A stretch of 45,268 nucleotides of DNA. It comes from Bacteroidales bacterium (GTDB taxonomy: Bacteria > Bacteroidota > Bacteroidia > Bacteroidales > UBA932). The number at the start of each line of letters is the position of its first letter. Position 1 is the first letter of the stretch. Of the stretch, positions 16,623-26,106 are shown one piece after another. Below the pieces are notes generated by a model. The model was not told where the DNA came from, searched no databases, and worked only from the letters and a program-made list of their open reading frames with translations. A program made the position numbers and the translations under genes. The DNA is taken from NCBI GenBank assembly GCA_017561265.1, contig JAFZDJ010000012.1, forward strand, positions 1 through 45,268, read 5' to 3'.

Positions 16623-17438
16623 ATGAATGAAAGACAGCCACAGATTCTTGATCTGGAGAAAGTGATTGAATCAAAAGCCGGTGACAAGGCAAAGTACATT
16701 CCGCACTTTGTCGTAAACTGGTTCAAGAAATTCATCCATCTTGACTTCATAAACGGATGCCTTAAGGAAGGCTATGTAGGTGTGGAGTTCTGTGAGTATT
16801 GCCTGAAGTATCTTGGTGTGGAAATTGAAGTCAACGGCCTGGAGAATATCCCAAAAGACGGAAAGAAATATACTTTTGTTTCAAATCATCCGCTTGGTGC
16901 CATTGACGGGGTGACTCTTGGCGCCATAATAGGCAGGGAATATGACGGAAAGATCAAATATCTGATGAATGATCTTCTGATGAATCTCAATGGCATGGCT
17001 CCTCTCGGAATACCGATAAACAAGATGGGTGGTCAGGCTAGAAATCTATCCAAGCTGGTCAATGACGCATATGATTCTGACAATCAGATGCTTATCTTCC
17101 CGGCAGGACTATGTTCACGAAAGATAGACGGCAAGATTACAGACCTGCCTTGGGGAAAATCATTCGTAAAGAAAAGCCGTGAAACCGGACGTGACATCAT
17201 ACCTATCCATTTCGAAGGAGAAAACTCGAAACGTTTCTACCGCATAGCAAATCTTCAGAAAAAGCTCGGACTGAAATTCAATTTCGCCATGATGCTTCTT
17301 CCTGATGAAATGTACAGAAGCACAGGAAGAAAATATCGGGTGACCTTTGGAAAACCTATACCTATCGATAGCCTGGGCACATCAAGATCAGATTACGAGT
17401 GGGCTCAGGACATCAGAGAAAGAGTGTACAAAATCTAA
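16623..17438 (+). CDS. glsA: Glycine lipid O-acyltransferase (PlsC-like)
   Basis: Acyltransferase with the HxxxxD motif in NHPLGAIDG (residues about 90-98) and a following GIPINKMGGQ block and LIFPAGLCSRK (the FPEG-like third block). The family is lysophospholipid/ornithine-lipid-type acyltransferases. Together with the next gene it matches the GlsA-GlsB pair that in Bacteroides makes N-acyl-3-acyloxyacyl glycine lipids; GlsA adds the second acyl chain. At 271 residues it is complete. It lies 15 bases after the DUF1846 gene and 9 before glsB. Assignment rests on family plus adjacency. Confidence 0.85.
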   Translation: MNERQPQILDLEKVIESKAGDKAKYIPHFVVNWFKKFIHLDFINGCLKEGYVGVEFCEYCLKYLGVEIEVNGLENIPKDGKKYTFVSNHPLGAIDGVTLGAIIGREYDGKIKYLMNDLLMNLNGMAPLGIPINKMGGQARNLSKLVNDAYDSDNQMLIFPAGLCSRKIDGKITDLPWGKSFVKKSRETGRDIIPIHFEGENSKRFYRIANLQKKLGLKFNFAMMLLPDEMYRSTGRKYRVTFGKPIPIDSLGTSRSDYEWAQDIRERVYKI

Positions 17439-17447
17439 CCAAATCCT

Positions 17448-18548
17448 ATGGAACCAATTATTGATCCTATCAGTACGGATATACTCAAATCTGAGCTTAC
17501 TCCTGCTAGAAAGTTAAGGGATACAAACAAGGGCGGCAATGAGATTTACCTTGTCAATCATCATGATTCGCCAAATGTAATGAAAGAAATCGGCAGGCTG
17601 CGCGAAGAAGCTTTCCGTGATTCCGGCGGTGGTAGTGGAATGTCTATGGACATCGATGATTTCGATACCATGGAGAACCCATATCAGCAACTTATCGTTT
17701 GGGATCCTGATGCAGACAAGATTATCGGAGGATACAGATATATACTTGGAAACGATATAAAGATGGACGAGAACGGGCAGCCGCTGCTGGCTACAGCCCA
17801 TATGTTCCACTTTTCGGATAAATTCATAAAGGAATATCTCCCTTACACCATCGAGCTCGGCAGAAGCTTCATTGCTCCCGAATATCAGAGCCGTCAGGCT
17901 GGAAGGAAGGCATTATTCGCTCTCGACAACCTCTGGGACGGACTCGGAGCATTGGCAATCGAGAAACCTGACATGAAGTATTTCTTCGGCAAAATGACAA
18001 TGTATCCGGATTACAACCGTGAGGCACGAGACCTGATCCAGCATTTTCTCTTCAAGCATTTCAAGGACGAGGAGAATCTGGTGACACCTCTTGAGCCTCT
18101 CAAGATAGAGACAGACATAAACTACCTGAACAGCATATTGACTGATGATGACTTCAAAAGTGACTACAAGTTATTGAACACCGAGGTCCGCAAACATGGA
18201 GTGAATATTCCTCCGCTAGTGAATTCATACATGAATCTATCCCCTACAATGAAGATGTTCGGTGGAGGAATCAATCATGAATTCAGTGAAGCGGAAGAGA
18301 CTTGCATCATGATTACTTTCGATGAAATCCATGAGGAAAAGAAGGAAAGGCACATCAATTCCTTCATCAACGAAAAGATAGCATTGATCAAGATGAGGTT
18401 CCCTATTTTCGCAGAAAACATGGGAGATAATCTCAAGGGAATGATTGCACAGAAACGCGAGACCGTACAGGCTAAGAGAGCTTCAAGAGTCCAGAAAAGA
18501 AAGGATAGAAAAGCCAACAGAAAAAACAAAAGACATACTAAAAAATAA
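17448..18548 (+). CDS. glsB: Glycine N-acyltransferase for glycine lipid synthesis (OlsB/hemolysin-like GNAT)
   Basis: A 366-residue protein of the OlsB-like acyl-ACP N-acyltransferase family. Visible parts are EIYLVNHHDSPNVMKEIGRLREEAFRD, the IDDFD-NPYQQLIVWD segment, IIGGYRYILG, and IELGRSFIAPEYQSRQAGRKALFALDNLW containing the acyl-ACP/CoA-binding loop. In Bacteroides the corresponding GlsB acylates glycine as the first step to glycine lipids and serine-dipeptide lipids, which matter for fitness in the gut. The C-terminal 60 residues are extremely basic (KKRKDRKANRKNKRH), suggesting membrane-surface binding. Confidence 0.86.
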   Translation: MEPIIDPISTDILKSELTPARKLRDTNKGGNEIYLVNHHDSPNVMKEIGRLREEAFRDSGGGSGMSMDIDDFDTMENPYQQLIVWDPDADKIIGGYRYILGNDIKMDENGQPLLATAHMFHFSDKFIKEYLPYTIELGRSFIAPEYQSRQAGRKALFALDNLWDGLGALAIEKPDMKYFFGKMTMYPDYNREARDLIQHFLFKHFKDEENLVTPLEPLKIETDINYLNSILTDDDFKSDYKLLNTEVRKHGVNIPPLVNSYMNLSPTMKMFGGGINHEFSEAEETCIMITFDEIHEEKKERHINSFINEKIALIKMRFPIFAENMGDNLKGMIAQKRETVQAKRASRVQKRKDRKANRKNKRHTKK

Positions 18549-18562
18549 TATCTGCAACAATT

Positions 18563-20203
18563 ATGGGAATAGCTGTTAAAGACAATGAATTTGATGTAAT
18601 CATTGTCGGAGGTGGTATCACAGGCGCAGGAACAGCACGAGACTGCGCTCTTCGAGGCTTGAAGGTACTGCTTATTGAAAGGCATGACCTCGCTACAGGT
18701 GCAACCGGCCGAAATCACGGACTTCTTCACAGTGGCGCAAGATATGCCGTAACTGACAAGGAGTCAGCCGAGGAGTGTATCAAAGAGAATATGATTCTCA
18801 GAAAAATCGCAAGACATTGCGTGGAAGAAACAGAAGGATTGTTCCTTACTCTTCCAGAAGACGACCTCGCCTACCAGGCTAAATTCGTAGAATCTTGTCA
18901 GGCTGCCGGAATCAATGCAGAGATCATTGACCCGAAGCAGGCTTTGATCATGGAGCCATCTGCCAATCCTGACCTTATCGGAGCTGTAAAGGTTCCAGAC
19001 GGAGCAGTCGATCCTTTCAGGCTTACTTCGGCCAATGTCATCGACGCAAAGCTTCATGGAGCTAAAGTAATGGTCTACAGCGAGGTAACCAGCTTGATCA
19101 AGGAAGGAAACACCGTAAAGGGAGTTGAAACATACAACCATATAACCAAACAGAAAGAACAGTATTACGCACCTATTACAGTCAATGCCGGCGGAATATG
19201 GGGACAGCATATTGCCGAACTCGCTGGAGTGAAGATCAATATGTTCCCTGCCAAGGGAGCTCTTCTTATCTTCGGACATCGCGTAAACAATGTCGTGCTG
19301 AACCGCTGCCGCAAGCCTGCCAATGCAGACATCCTTGTTCCTGGAGACACAATCTGTCTCATCGGTACTACCTCAAGCCGAGTGCCGTTTGAAGAGGTGG
19401 ACAATATGTATGTGACTCCGGATGAGGTGGACGTCCTTCTTCAGGAAGGCGAGAAACTGGCACCAAGCCTTGCTTCGACCCGTATTCTCAGGGCATATGC
19501 AGGAGTACGCCCTCTGGTTGCTACAGACGACGATCCTTCAGGACGTAACATCAGCCGAGGCATAGTTCTTCTCGATCACGAGACGAGAGACGGAGTCAAA
19601 GGCTTTATCAGTATCACAGGTGGAAAGCTCATGACATACAGACTCATGGCAGAATGGGCGACAGACCTCGTCTGCAAGAAACTGGCAGTTGCAAAGGAAT
19701 GCGTGACCATGCACACTCCTCTTCCAGGATCAGAGCATGAGAATATCGACGAGATATCACAGAAGACCTGGAGCAAGCCTGGAGCCACTCACAAGGCGAC
19801 AGTGGGAAGACATGGAGCAAGAGCTCTGAACATCGGTCTTAACGACGAATATGATGCAAGTCTTGTCTGCGAGTGCGAGGAAGTTTCAGTGGGTGAGGTA
19901 AGATACGCTGTCAATGAACTGGACGTGCATAATCTGGTGGACCTTCGACGCAGGACAAGGGTCGGAATGGGAACATGTCAGGGTGAGCTCTGCGCATGTC
20001 GTGCAGCAGGAATGCTTGCAGATGCACATAAATGCACTGACAGAGCAAAGAACGACCTCAAGAACTTTGTGAATGAAAGATGGAAAGGAATGTACCCTAT
20101 CTGCTGGGGTGACACCTTGAGAGAAAGTGAATACTCACAGTGGATATATTCCGGAGTATGCGGACTTGAGGGAAATGAATGTGAAACCGATAATGTGAAG
20201 TAG
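18563..20203 (+). CDS. glpA: Anaerobic glycerol-3-phosphate dehydrogenase subunit A
   Basis: FAD subunit that oxidises sn-glycerol-3-phosphate to dihydroxyacetone phosphate. The N-terminal FAD fold is DVIIVGGGITGAGTARDCA, followed by GATGRNHGLLHSGARYAV. The C-terminal domain has a BFD-type [2Fe-2S] pattern, VCECEEVS plus GTCQGELCACR. At 546 residues it is full length. It lies 14 bases after glsB and 3 before glpB, so glycine-lipid and glycerophosphate genes share a transcript. Confidence 0.96.
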   Translation: MGIAVKDNEFDVIIVGGGITGAGTARDCALRGLKVLLIERHDLATGATGRNHGLLHSGARYAVTDKESAEECIKENMILRKIARHCVEETEGLFLTLPEDDLAYQAKFVESCQAAGINAEIIDPKQALIMEPSANPDLIGAVKVPDGAVDPFRLTSANVIDAKLHGAKVMVYSEVTSLIKEGNTVKGVETYNHITKQKEQYYAPITVNAGGIWGQHIAELAGVKINMFPAKGALLIFGHRVNNVVLNRCRKPANADILVPGDTICLIGTTSSRVPFEEVDNMYVTPDEVDVLLQEGEKLAPSLASTRILRAYAGVRPLVATDDDPSGRNISRGIVLLDHETRDGVKGFISITGGKLMTYRLMAEWATDLVCKKLAVAKECVTMHTPLPGSEHENIDEISQKTWSKPGATHKATVGRHGARALNIGLNDEYDASLVCECEEVSVGEVRYAVNELDVHNLVDLRRRTRVGMGTCQGELCACRAAGMLADAHKCTDRAKNDLKNFVNERWKGMYPICWGDTLRESEYSQWIYSGVCGLEGNECETDNVK

Positions 20204-20206
20204 AAA

Positions 20207-21457
20207 ATGAGATTCGATACAATTATAATAGGAGGTGGACTCTCCGGACTTGTCTGCGGTATAAGGCTGCAGAAGGCGGGAAAGAAATGCGCCATCATTT
20301 CAGCCGGTCAAAGCGCAATGCATTTCTCTTCGGGAACATTTGACCTTCTCGGCAGGATGCCTGACGGTACACCTGTTGAAAATCCGCTCGAGGCTATAAA
20401 GAAGCTTGATGCCGGTCATCCATATTCAGTAATCGGCGTGGACAAAGTTGCAGCATATGCTGCTGAGGCTCCGGATTTCTTTGGAAGCTGCGGCATAAAG
20501 GTAAACGGTAGTGCAGAAACAAATAGCTGGCGCATAACTCCGACAGGAGAACGAAAACTGGCATGGCTCACCCTGAACGATTTCACTTCTCTTTCATCAG
20601 ACAGCGAGAAGATAGGAGAAAAGGCATTGATAATCAATATATTGGGATATCTTGACTTTAACACAAAATTCCTAGCTGATTCATTTGAGAAACAGGGAAC
20701 TGTATGCAGGATTTCTTCGATAAAGCTTGAAGAAATGGAAAGGCTCCGCAAGAATCCTAGTGAAATGCGCGCAACAAACATTGCACGCGTAATGGACAGG
20801 GATGGAGTATGGGAGAAAGCGGCAGCACAGATCAAATCAATGATAAAGGATGAGGATGTCGTGATCATTCCTGCTGTCTTCGGTCTCAAAAATGCAGAAA
20901 CCGTTGACAAGATGCGTGAGACAATCGGAGTCAAGACTATTTTTGTTGCAACAATGCCACCATCTGTACCTGGCATCAGGTCACAGATGAGTCTTAAGGC
21001 TGAATTCGAAAAGGCAGGAGGACGTTTCTTCCTAGGTGATACAGTTCTTGAAGCTGACTTCAATGATGACGGCACTGTAAAGAGTATAGCGACATCGAAC
21101 TTTGGAGATATAAGGGTGTATGCGGATAATTTCGTTCTTGCATCAGGAAGCTTTTTCAGCAAAGGTCTTATCGCTACGCCAGACAAAGTATACGAACCTG
21201 TATTCGGCATAGATCTCACATTTGCAGAAAAGAGAGAGAACTGGTTTGACAGAAATTTCTGGAACAAGCAGAATTACATTTCATTCGGAGCAAAGGTTTC
21301 TGAGAAACTCAATGCATATGTCGGCGGTACAGCTATTTCGAATCTTTATGCAATCGGTTCACTGATTGGCGGAAGCAACGCACTTTATGAGGGATGCGGC
21401 GGAGGAGTAGCCATTATTTCAGCTCTGGCTGCAGCAGATGACATTCTTCAAAAATAG
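20207..21457 (+). CDS. glpB: Anaerobic glycerol-3-phosphate dehydrogenase subunit B
   Basis: Flavoprotein subunit linking GlpA to the Fe-S subunit GlpC. It starts with an FAD-binding fold (FDTIIIGGGLSGLVCGIRLQ) followed by SAGQSAMHFSSGTFDLLG, a GlpB signature. The C-terminus has GSLIGGSNALYEGCGGGVAI. At 416 residues it is normal. Its TAG stop forms part of the strong Shine-Dalgarno of glpC. Confidence 0.95.
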   Translation: MRFDTIIIGGGLSGLVCGIRLQKAGKKCAIISAGQSAMHFSSGTFDLLGRMPDGTPVENPLEAIKKLDAGHPYSVIGVDKVAAYAAEAPDFFGSCGIKVNGSAETNSWRITPTGERKLAWLTLNDFTSLSSDSEKIGEKALIINILGYLDFNTKFLADSFEKQGTVCRISSIKLEEMERLRKNPSEMRATNIARVMDRDGVWEKAAAQIKSMIKDEDVVIIPAVFGLKNAETVDKMRETIGVKTIFVATMPPSVPGIRSQMSLKAEFEKAGGRFFLGDTVLEADFNDDGTVKSIATSNFGDIRVYADNFVLASGSFFSKGLIATPDKVYEPVFGIDLTFAEKRENWFDRNFWNKQNYISFGAKVSEKLNAYVGGTAISNLYAIGSLIGGSNALYEGCGGGVAIISALAAADDILQK

Positions 21458-21461
21458 GAGG
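21457..21461 (+). promoter_or_regulatory. Unusually strong ribosome binding site of glpC
   Basis: GGAGG lies 7 bases before the ATG at 21469 and overlaps the last base of the glpB stop. Canonical Shine-Dalgarno sequences are rare before other genes here, so glpC translation may be set to match GlpA/GlpB levels. Confidence 0.7.
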
Positions 21462-21468
21462 ATTTTAT

Positions 21469-22716
21469 ATGAAAATGCAAGAGAAAAATATAAGCGAGAA
21501 TAACTTCGAGCAGTGCATCAAATGTACAGTCTGCACCGTATACTGCCCAGTAGTGCCTGTAAACCCTCTTTATCCTGGTCCTAAGCAGGCAGGTCCGGAT
21601 GGTGAAAGACTCAGACTTAAGAAGGGTCTGTTCTTTGACAACACACTCAAATACTGTCTGAACTGCAAGAGATGCGAGGTTGCATGTCCTTCAGGGGTAC
21701 GCATCGGAGATATCATTCAATCAGCAAGAATCAAATATACGGCAGAAGCTCCTAAGCTCCGTGACATGATTCTGGCCAGTACAGATTTCGTGGGAGGATT
21801 AGCGACAAAGGTAGCTCCAGTGGCGAATTTCGCTCTTGGTCTCAAGCCTACGAAGGCTGTGATGGATACGGTTCTTAAAGTTGACAAACACAGGACATTC
21901 CCTAAATATGCTTCCAAGACATTCGAAAGCTGGTACAAGAAGAATGTCATGCCGTTCCAGAACTCATTCAACCGCCATGTCAGCTTCTTCCACGGTTGCT
22001 ACGTGAATTACAATTATCCACAGCTCGGTAAGGATCTGATCAGCGTCATGAATGCTCTCGGCTACGGCGTTCATCTTCTCGACAAGGAGAAGTGCTGCGG
22101 TACTGCATTGATTTCCAACTGCATGATTGATCAGGCGAAGAAGAATGCAGTGCAGAACATCGAAAGCATCCGCAAGAGTGTATATGAAAGACAGATGCCG
22201 GTAATCGGTACATCATCATCATGTAACTTCACAATCAGAGATGAGTATCCTCACCTCCTCGGAGTCGACAATTCTGATGTAAGAGATTATATCGAACTTG
22301 CTACAAGATTCATTTACAGGCTCATAGATGAAAAGAAGGTGAAGCTTGTCTTCAAGAAAGATTACAAAGCGAAGGTGGCCTACCACACTCCTTGCCATAT
22401 GGAAAGACTTGGATGGGGAATATTCTCGACTGAGCTTCTCAGGATGATTCCTGGTGTAGAGCTGACTGTACTTGACAGCAATTGCTGCGGTATTGCAGGA
22501 ACATACGGATTCAAGAAGGAGAATTACGAGGTCTCACAAGCTATAGGAAAGCCGCTGTTCGATCAGATTGCCAAGCTGAAGCCTGACTTCGTCGCTTGCG
22601 ACTGTGAGACATGCAAATGGCAGATAGAAATGTCAACCGAAAAAGAGGTGAAGAATCCTATCTCAGTCCTTGCAGAAGCACTTGACCTGATCGCCACATC
22701 GGAAGCAAACAAATAA
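21469..22716 (+). CDS. glpC: Anaerobic glycerol-3-phosphate dehydrogenase subunit C
   Basis: Membrane-associated Fe-S subunit passing electrons from GlpAB toward menaquinone. Two [4Fe-4S] motifs, CIKCTVCTVYCP and CLNCKRCEVACP, are followed by two CCG domains (HGCYVNY with KCCGTALIS, and HTPCHMERL with NCCGIAGTYG). At 415 residues it is complete. A second ATG two codons in (21475) is possible, but spacing to GGAGG favours 21469. It is the last gene of the run and is followed by a strong terminator. Confidence 0.96.
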   Translation: MKMQEKNISENNFEQCIKCTVCTVYCPVVPVNPLYPGPKQAGPDGERLRLKKGLFFDNTLKYCLNCKRCEVACPSGVRIGDIIQSARIKYTAEAPKLRDMILASTDFVGGLATKVAPVANFALGLKPTKAVMDTVLKVDKHRTFPKYASKTFESWYKKNVMPFQNSFNRHVSFFHGCYVNYNYPQLGKDLISVMNALGYGVHLLDKEKCCGTALISNCMIDQAKKNAVQNIESIRKSVYERQMPVIGTSSSCNFTIRDEYPHLLGVDNSDVRDYIELATRFIYRLIDEKKVKLVFKKDYKAKVAYHTPCHMERLGWGIFSTELLRMIPGVELTVLDSNCCGIAGTYGFKKENYEVSQAIGKPLFDQIAKLKPDFVACDCETCKWQIEMSTEKEVKNPISVLAEALDLIATSEANK

Positions 22717-22729
22717 CTCAATATACCAA

Positions 22730-22758
22730 AAACAGCAACTGCAGTGCAGTTGCTGTTT
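22730..22758. terminator. Bidirectional terminator after glpC
   Basis: A 14-bp perfect inverted repeat, AAACAGCAACTGCA (22730-22743) with its complement (22745-22758), has a one-base centre. T-rich flanks lie on the right and A-rich on the left. It serves glpC and, on the other strand, the lipoprotein gene ending at 22766. Confidence 0.85.
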
Positions 22759-22765
22759 CGTTTAT

Positions 22766-23698
22766 CTAAAGTCTGGCGTCAATCCTCTTGCGCATGGCAT
22801 CGGAAATAGGGAGTTTATTGTCTGCGTCAGAACGGTCGAGCCATTCCTTGGCTAGGGTATAATCTCCTAACATGAAACATGCTACTGAGATATTGAACTC
22901 TGCACATGAACGTTTCATCATGTCATTCGTGCTGAGAATGGAGATCCATGTATCAATTGCTCCTTTCCAGTCGTACTGTTCTGCCTGATTCAAAGCTTCA
23001 TACCACTTCGGTCCATCGAAATAGACAATGGAATATTGTTCATGCTTCCACTGCGATTTGAATGACTCCGCCACTTCAAGACCAGCGTTCCAGCCCTCGG
23101 CACCCAATGCCTTATAAGCCTTGGAAGTAGCTATCGTGCTGTCATCCTTTCCGTTTGAGTAGACATCAGGTCGAGCCATGCTCGATCCGCCGAATGCCTG
23201 AACTGTTTCTTTTGGATTCATTCCGTCAAAGCAATACATCTTCATCGTAAATGGAATAGATGCCGCGCTGACATATGAAGAATCCGGACTTGTCTTGTAT
23301 GCAACCTTTGACGGACCACCTACCGTCATGTTTCCGAACTTGACAGTATCAAAAAGGAATACGACGTCAGCCCCTGTGTCCATAAGGATATTGAAAAGCG
23401 AATCCTTCGATGAATAATCTGCTCCTGCCGATTTACGCATGCGATAGATTCCTATGCTGCCGTTTCCAGTACCGTAGTCTTCTTCGAGAGTATATGCGAA
23501 TCCATCTGCCATAGCTTCACAGAAATCATTGGAAAGGGCATCATTACCTTCCAGATAGACAACCGAAACTACCTTTCCTGCCAGTTCGACTCCTGACTTC
23601 GACGGATGTCTCATCTCGACATGAACTGCATGTTTGCTTGGACCGCAAGAGACGGCAAGCATAGCGGTTGTAAAAGCTGCAACAAGAATCTTTTTCAT
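22766..23698 (-). CDS. DUF6340-like lipoprotein of unknown function
   Basis: A 310-residue lipoprotein; lipobox AVSC near residues 15-18 after the start MKKILVAAF. An earlier ATG (23743) lies inside rimO and would precede the signal peptide, so 23698 is preferred. The mature part has an alpha/beta region (VVSVVYLEGNDALSNDFCEAMADGFAYTLE), a TGADVVFLFDTV segment and a helical TPR-like end (YEALNQAEQYDWKGAIDTWISIL). It resembles Bacteroidales DUF6340 envelope proteins, with moderate certainty. It is the last gene of the nusB-to-lipoprotein run, 7 bases after rimO. Confidence 0.7.
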   Translation of the reverse strand: MKKILVAAFTTAMLAVSCGPSKHAVHVEMRHPSKSGVELAGKVVSVVYLEGNDALSNDFCEAMADGFAYTLEEDYGTGNGSIGIYRMRKSAGADYSSKDSLFNILMDTGADVVFLFDTVKFGNMTVGGPSKVAYKTSPDSSYVSAASIPFTMKMYCFDGMNPKETVQAFGGSSMARPDVYSNGKDDSTIATSKAYKALGAEGWNAGLEVAESFKSQWKHEQYSIVYFDGPKWYEALNQAEQYDWKGAIDTWISILSTNDMMKRSCAEFNISVACFMLGDYTLAKEWLDRSDADNKLPISDAMRKRIDARL

Positions 23699-23705
23699 AG
23701 CATTA

Positions 23706-25025
23706 TCAGATTTCAACAATCTCGGCGATGAGGTCATATTCATCAGCGCCGACTACCCGTACCTTAATAAATTCACCGACAAGAGAATACGGATCCACAT
23801 CCCCTGCCTGCGAAGCATCATATCTTACAAGAATCTCGCCATCCACCTCAGGACTTTCAAACTCGCTCCTGCAGACGAAGACTCCGTCAGTGAAATCGTC
23901 AACGATGACATCGATTTCTGAACCGACGCGCGACTGATTATACGCAAGGGATATCTCACTCTGGAGTGTCATGAGTTCGTCAAGACGTTCCTGCTTTACG
24001 CGTGATGAGATGGTATCCTTGAAGTTCTCAGCTCCATATGTACCCTCTTCCTCAGAATACTTGAACGCACCGAGTCTTTCAAAACGAGCTTCCTCCACGA
24101 AATCAAGAAGTTCAGCAAAAGCACGCTTGCCTTCCCCAGGATGACCTACGATCATAGTGGTCCTGAGGACTACCCCAGGTACCTTCTCCCTCATCTTTCT
24201 GATAAGCTCACGAGTCCATGCTCCGTCTACATTGCGATGCATGTTGTCAAGGACCTTGTCGGCGATATGCTGCAGAGGAATGTCCATATATCGGCATACC
24301 TTAGGATTGTTGGCCATCTGGTCAAGAACATCTTCCGGGAAAGCAGCCGGATATGAATAATGGATTCTTATCCACTCTATGCCATCTACCTCGGAGAGTT
24401 TCTGAAGAAGCTCTGCGAGAGCCCTTCTACGATAAAGGTCAAGGCCATAATAAGTAGTATCCTGAGCAATGATGATAAGCTCACGCACACCTTTAGCTGC
24501 CAGATGTTCTGCCTCCTCCACAAGTTTTTCCATCGGAACAGACTTATGGGCTCCCCTTATGAAAGGAATAGCGCAATATGAACATCTGCGGTCACATCCC
24601 TCTGAAATCTTCAGGTAGGCATAATGCGAAGGAGTGGTAAGATATCTGCGCGAAGCAGCAGACGGATCAGGATCGACTCCTAATGCTTTAACTACAGGGT
24701 CGAAATCACGTGCACCGAACCAGGCATCGACTTCTGGTACAAGCTCTGGCATTTCGTGCGCATATCTCTGTGAAAGACAACCGAATACGATCACTTTCCC
24801 AGCCTCTCCCCTTTTCTTTCGCTCTACAGCTTCAAGGATGGCCTGCACTGATTCCTCCTTTGCATCGCCGATGAATCCGCAGGTATTCAACAGTATTACA
24901 TCAACGGGAATATCCTCTCCCTCAGGAATGATCTCATATTGATCTTCCACCTGGGAAAGGATATGTTCTGTGTCAACCTTGTTCTTCGAACAGCCCAAGG
25001 TGACAGTCTGAAGCTTCTTCTTCAT
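23706..25025 (-). CDS. rimO: Ribosomal protein S12 methylthiotransferase
   Basis: Radical SAM enzyme that methylthiolates the conserved Asp of ribosomal protein S12. It has the UPF0004 domain with TLGCSKNKVD and LNTCGFIGDAKEES, the radical SAM cluster CDRRCSYCAIP (C-x3-C-x2-C), and a C-terminal TRAM domain from about residue 375. TLGCSKNKVD separates RimO from MiaB. At 439 residues it is full length and lies 5 bases after the DUF5606 gene. Confidence 0.96.
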   Translation of the reverse strand: MKKKLQTVTLGCSKNKVDTEHILSQVEDQYEIIPEGEDIPVDVILLNTCGFIGDAKEESVQAILEAVERKKRGEAGKVIVFGCLSQRYAHEMPELVPEVDAWFGARDFDPVVKALGVDPDPSAASRRYLTTPSHYAYLKISEGCDRRCSYCAIPFIRGAHKSVPMEKLVEEAEHLAAKGVRELIIIAQDTTYYGLDLYRRRALAELLQKLSEVDGIEWIRIHYSYPAAFPEDVLDQMANNPKVCRYMDIPLQHIADKVLDNMHRNVDGAWTRELIRKMREKVPGVVLRTTMIVGHPGEGKRAFAELLDFVEEARFERLGAFKYSEEEGTYGAENFKDTISSRVKQERLDELMTLQSEISLAYNQSRVGSEIDVIVDDFTDGVFVCRSEFESPEVDGEILVRYDASQAGDVDPYSLVGEFIKVRVVGADEYDLIAEIVEI

Positions 25026-25030
25026 CAGGA

Positions 25031-25456
25031 TTATTCAGCTGCCTCAGCCTCTTCCTCCTCCGGATTTACAAAATCAAGAGAAGCGTGATTCTTAAGAGCG
25101 TTATACCACTCTACGACCTTCTTCATATGCGATACATAGAAACGGTCACGGTCATAGTCAGGAAGAGCCTTCTCGAAAAGTGCCTTGAGCTCCTCTGGCT
25201 TTGACTTTGCAGATGGTGCATCAGCCTCTCCGAGAACCTCCTTCATGCTGAGGAAAACGTCCTGAAGCTTCACTTCCTCATCATCAGTATAGATTGAGAT
25301 ATCAGAGAGTGATGTAATCTTGCTGGTTGCAGATACTGCAGTTCTCTTCTTATCAGCAAGTGCCTCGACTACAGCTCCTGTACGGGTAGCTGAGATATAA
25401 AGATACAATCCGCTCTGGCCTGAGATCGCCAGAATCTTTGAAAGGTCTGTCTTCAT
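25031..25456 (-). CDS. DUF5606 protein
   Basis: A 141-residue Bacteroidetes-specific protein. The start MKTDLSKILAISGQSGLYLY matches the family, so the ATG at 25456 is chosen over one four codons upstream. A small beta-barrel-like N-terminal half (ISATRTGAVVEALADKKRTAVSA) is followed by a helical part (FYVSHMKKVVEWYNALK) and a Glu-rich acidic tail. Function is unknown. It lies between coaE and rimO. Confidence 0.85.
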   Translation of the reverse strand: MKTDLSKILAISGQSGLYLYISATRTGAVVEALADKKRTAVSATSKITSLSDISIYTDDEEVKLQDVFLSMKEVLGEADAPSAKSKPEELKALFEKALPDYDRDRFYVSHMKKVVEWYNALKNHASLDFVNPEEEEAEAAE

Positions 25457-25491
25457 TTTATAAATCAATTAAGTTATTATCGTTCAATATA

Positions 25492-26106
25492 TTAACAATC
25501 ATTCAAAATAGTTTCGACCATTATTTTCACCTTTGCTTCAAGCTCTTCAACATTGCCATCGTTCATTATGACTGCATCTATCCTGGGGTCTGTCATTCCT
25601 TCGGACAATGAGTTCATAAGCATCTGGTTGTTCATTCGGGCAAGAACCTTGTCCCTGTCTGCATTGTCACGGACACATGCTCTTTTCAGTCGAATGTCAA
25701 ATGGAGCATCGATCAATACGACAATATCGCCGAATCCATCGAACTGAGGCTTCTCCAATATTGTAGCCGACTCAAATATGACGAATTCATGGCCGGGATT
25801 AATGGCGCAGAACTCTTTGAAATCGTCCATCAGAGCCGGAAAGACCAGACTCTCGACAAGTTTCAGAGCATCAGCATCCGCAAAAATCCTTTCTGCCAGT
25901 CTTGACGGGACAAACACCCCGGCATCATCCCTAAGCAGGCATCCAGTCTGGGATTCAATATCATCAAGAAGCGAAGGATGCTCAGCATAAAGGCGTTTCA
26001 CCCTGTCATCTGCATGATATTGAAGATCAAGTCCCATATCGGACAAAATCCTGCATACTTCCGACTTTCCGCTTCCTATCCCTCCGGTAACAACCACTAT
26101 CTTCAT
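25492..26106 (-). CDS. coaE: Dephospho-CoA kinase
   Basis: Catalyses the last step of CoA synthesis, ATP-dependent phosphorylation of the ribose 3'-hydroxyl of dephospho-CoA. The P-loop is GGIGSGKSEVC near residues 8-18, followed by the HADD segment and the lid region. The start MKIVVVTGG at 26106 fits the family and overlaps the stop of the upstream ybbR-like gene (TAATG). At 204 residues it is normal. Confidence 0.95.
   Translation of the reverse strand: MKIVVVTGGIGSGKSEVCRILSDMGLDLQYHADDRVKRLYAEHPSLLDDIESQTGCLLRDDAGVFVPSRLAERIFADADALKLVESLVFPALMDDFKEFCAINPGHEFVIFESATILEKPQFDGFGDIVVLIDAPFDIRLKRACVRDNADRDKVLARMNNQMLMNSLSEGMTDPRIDAVIMNDGNVEELEAKVKIMVETILNDC

Noticed and set aside
20416..21267. 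283-codon minus-strand frame opposite glpB
   Set aside because: It is antisense to a clear GlpB gene and its product is Ser/Arg-rich low-complexity sequence without family features.
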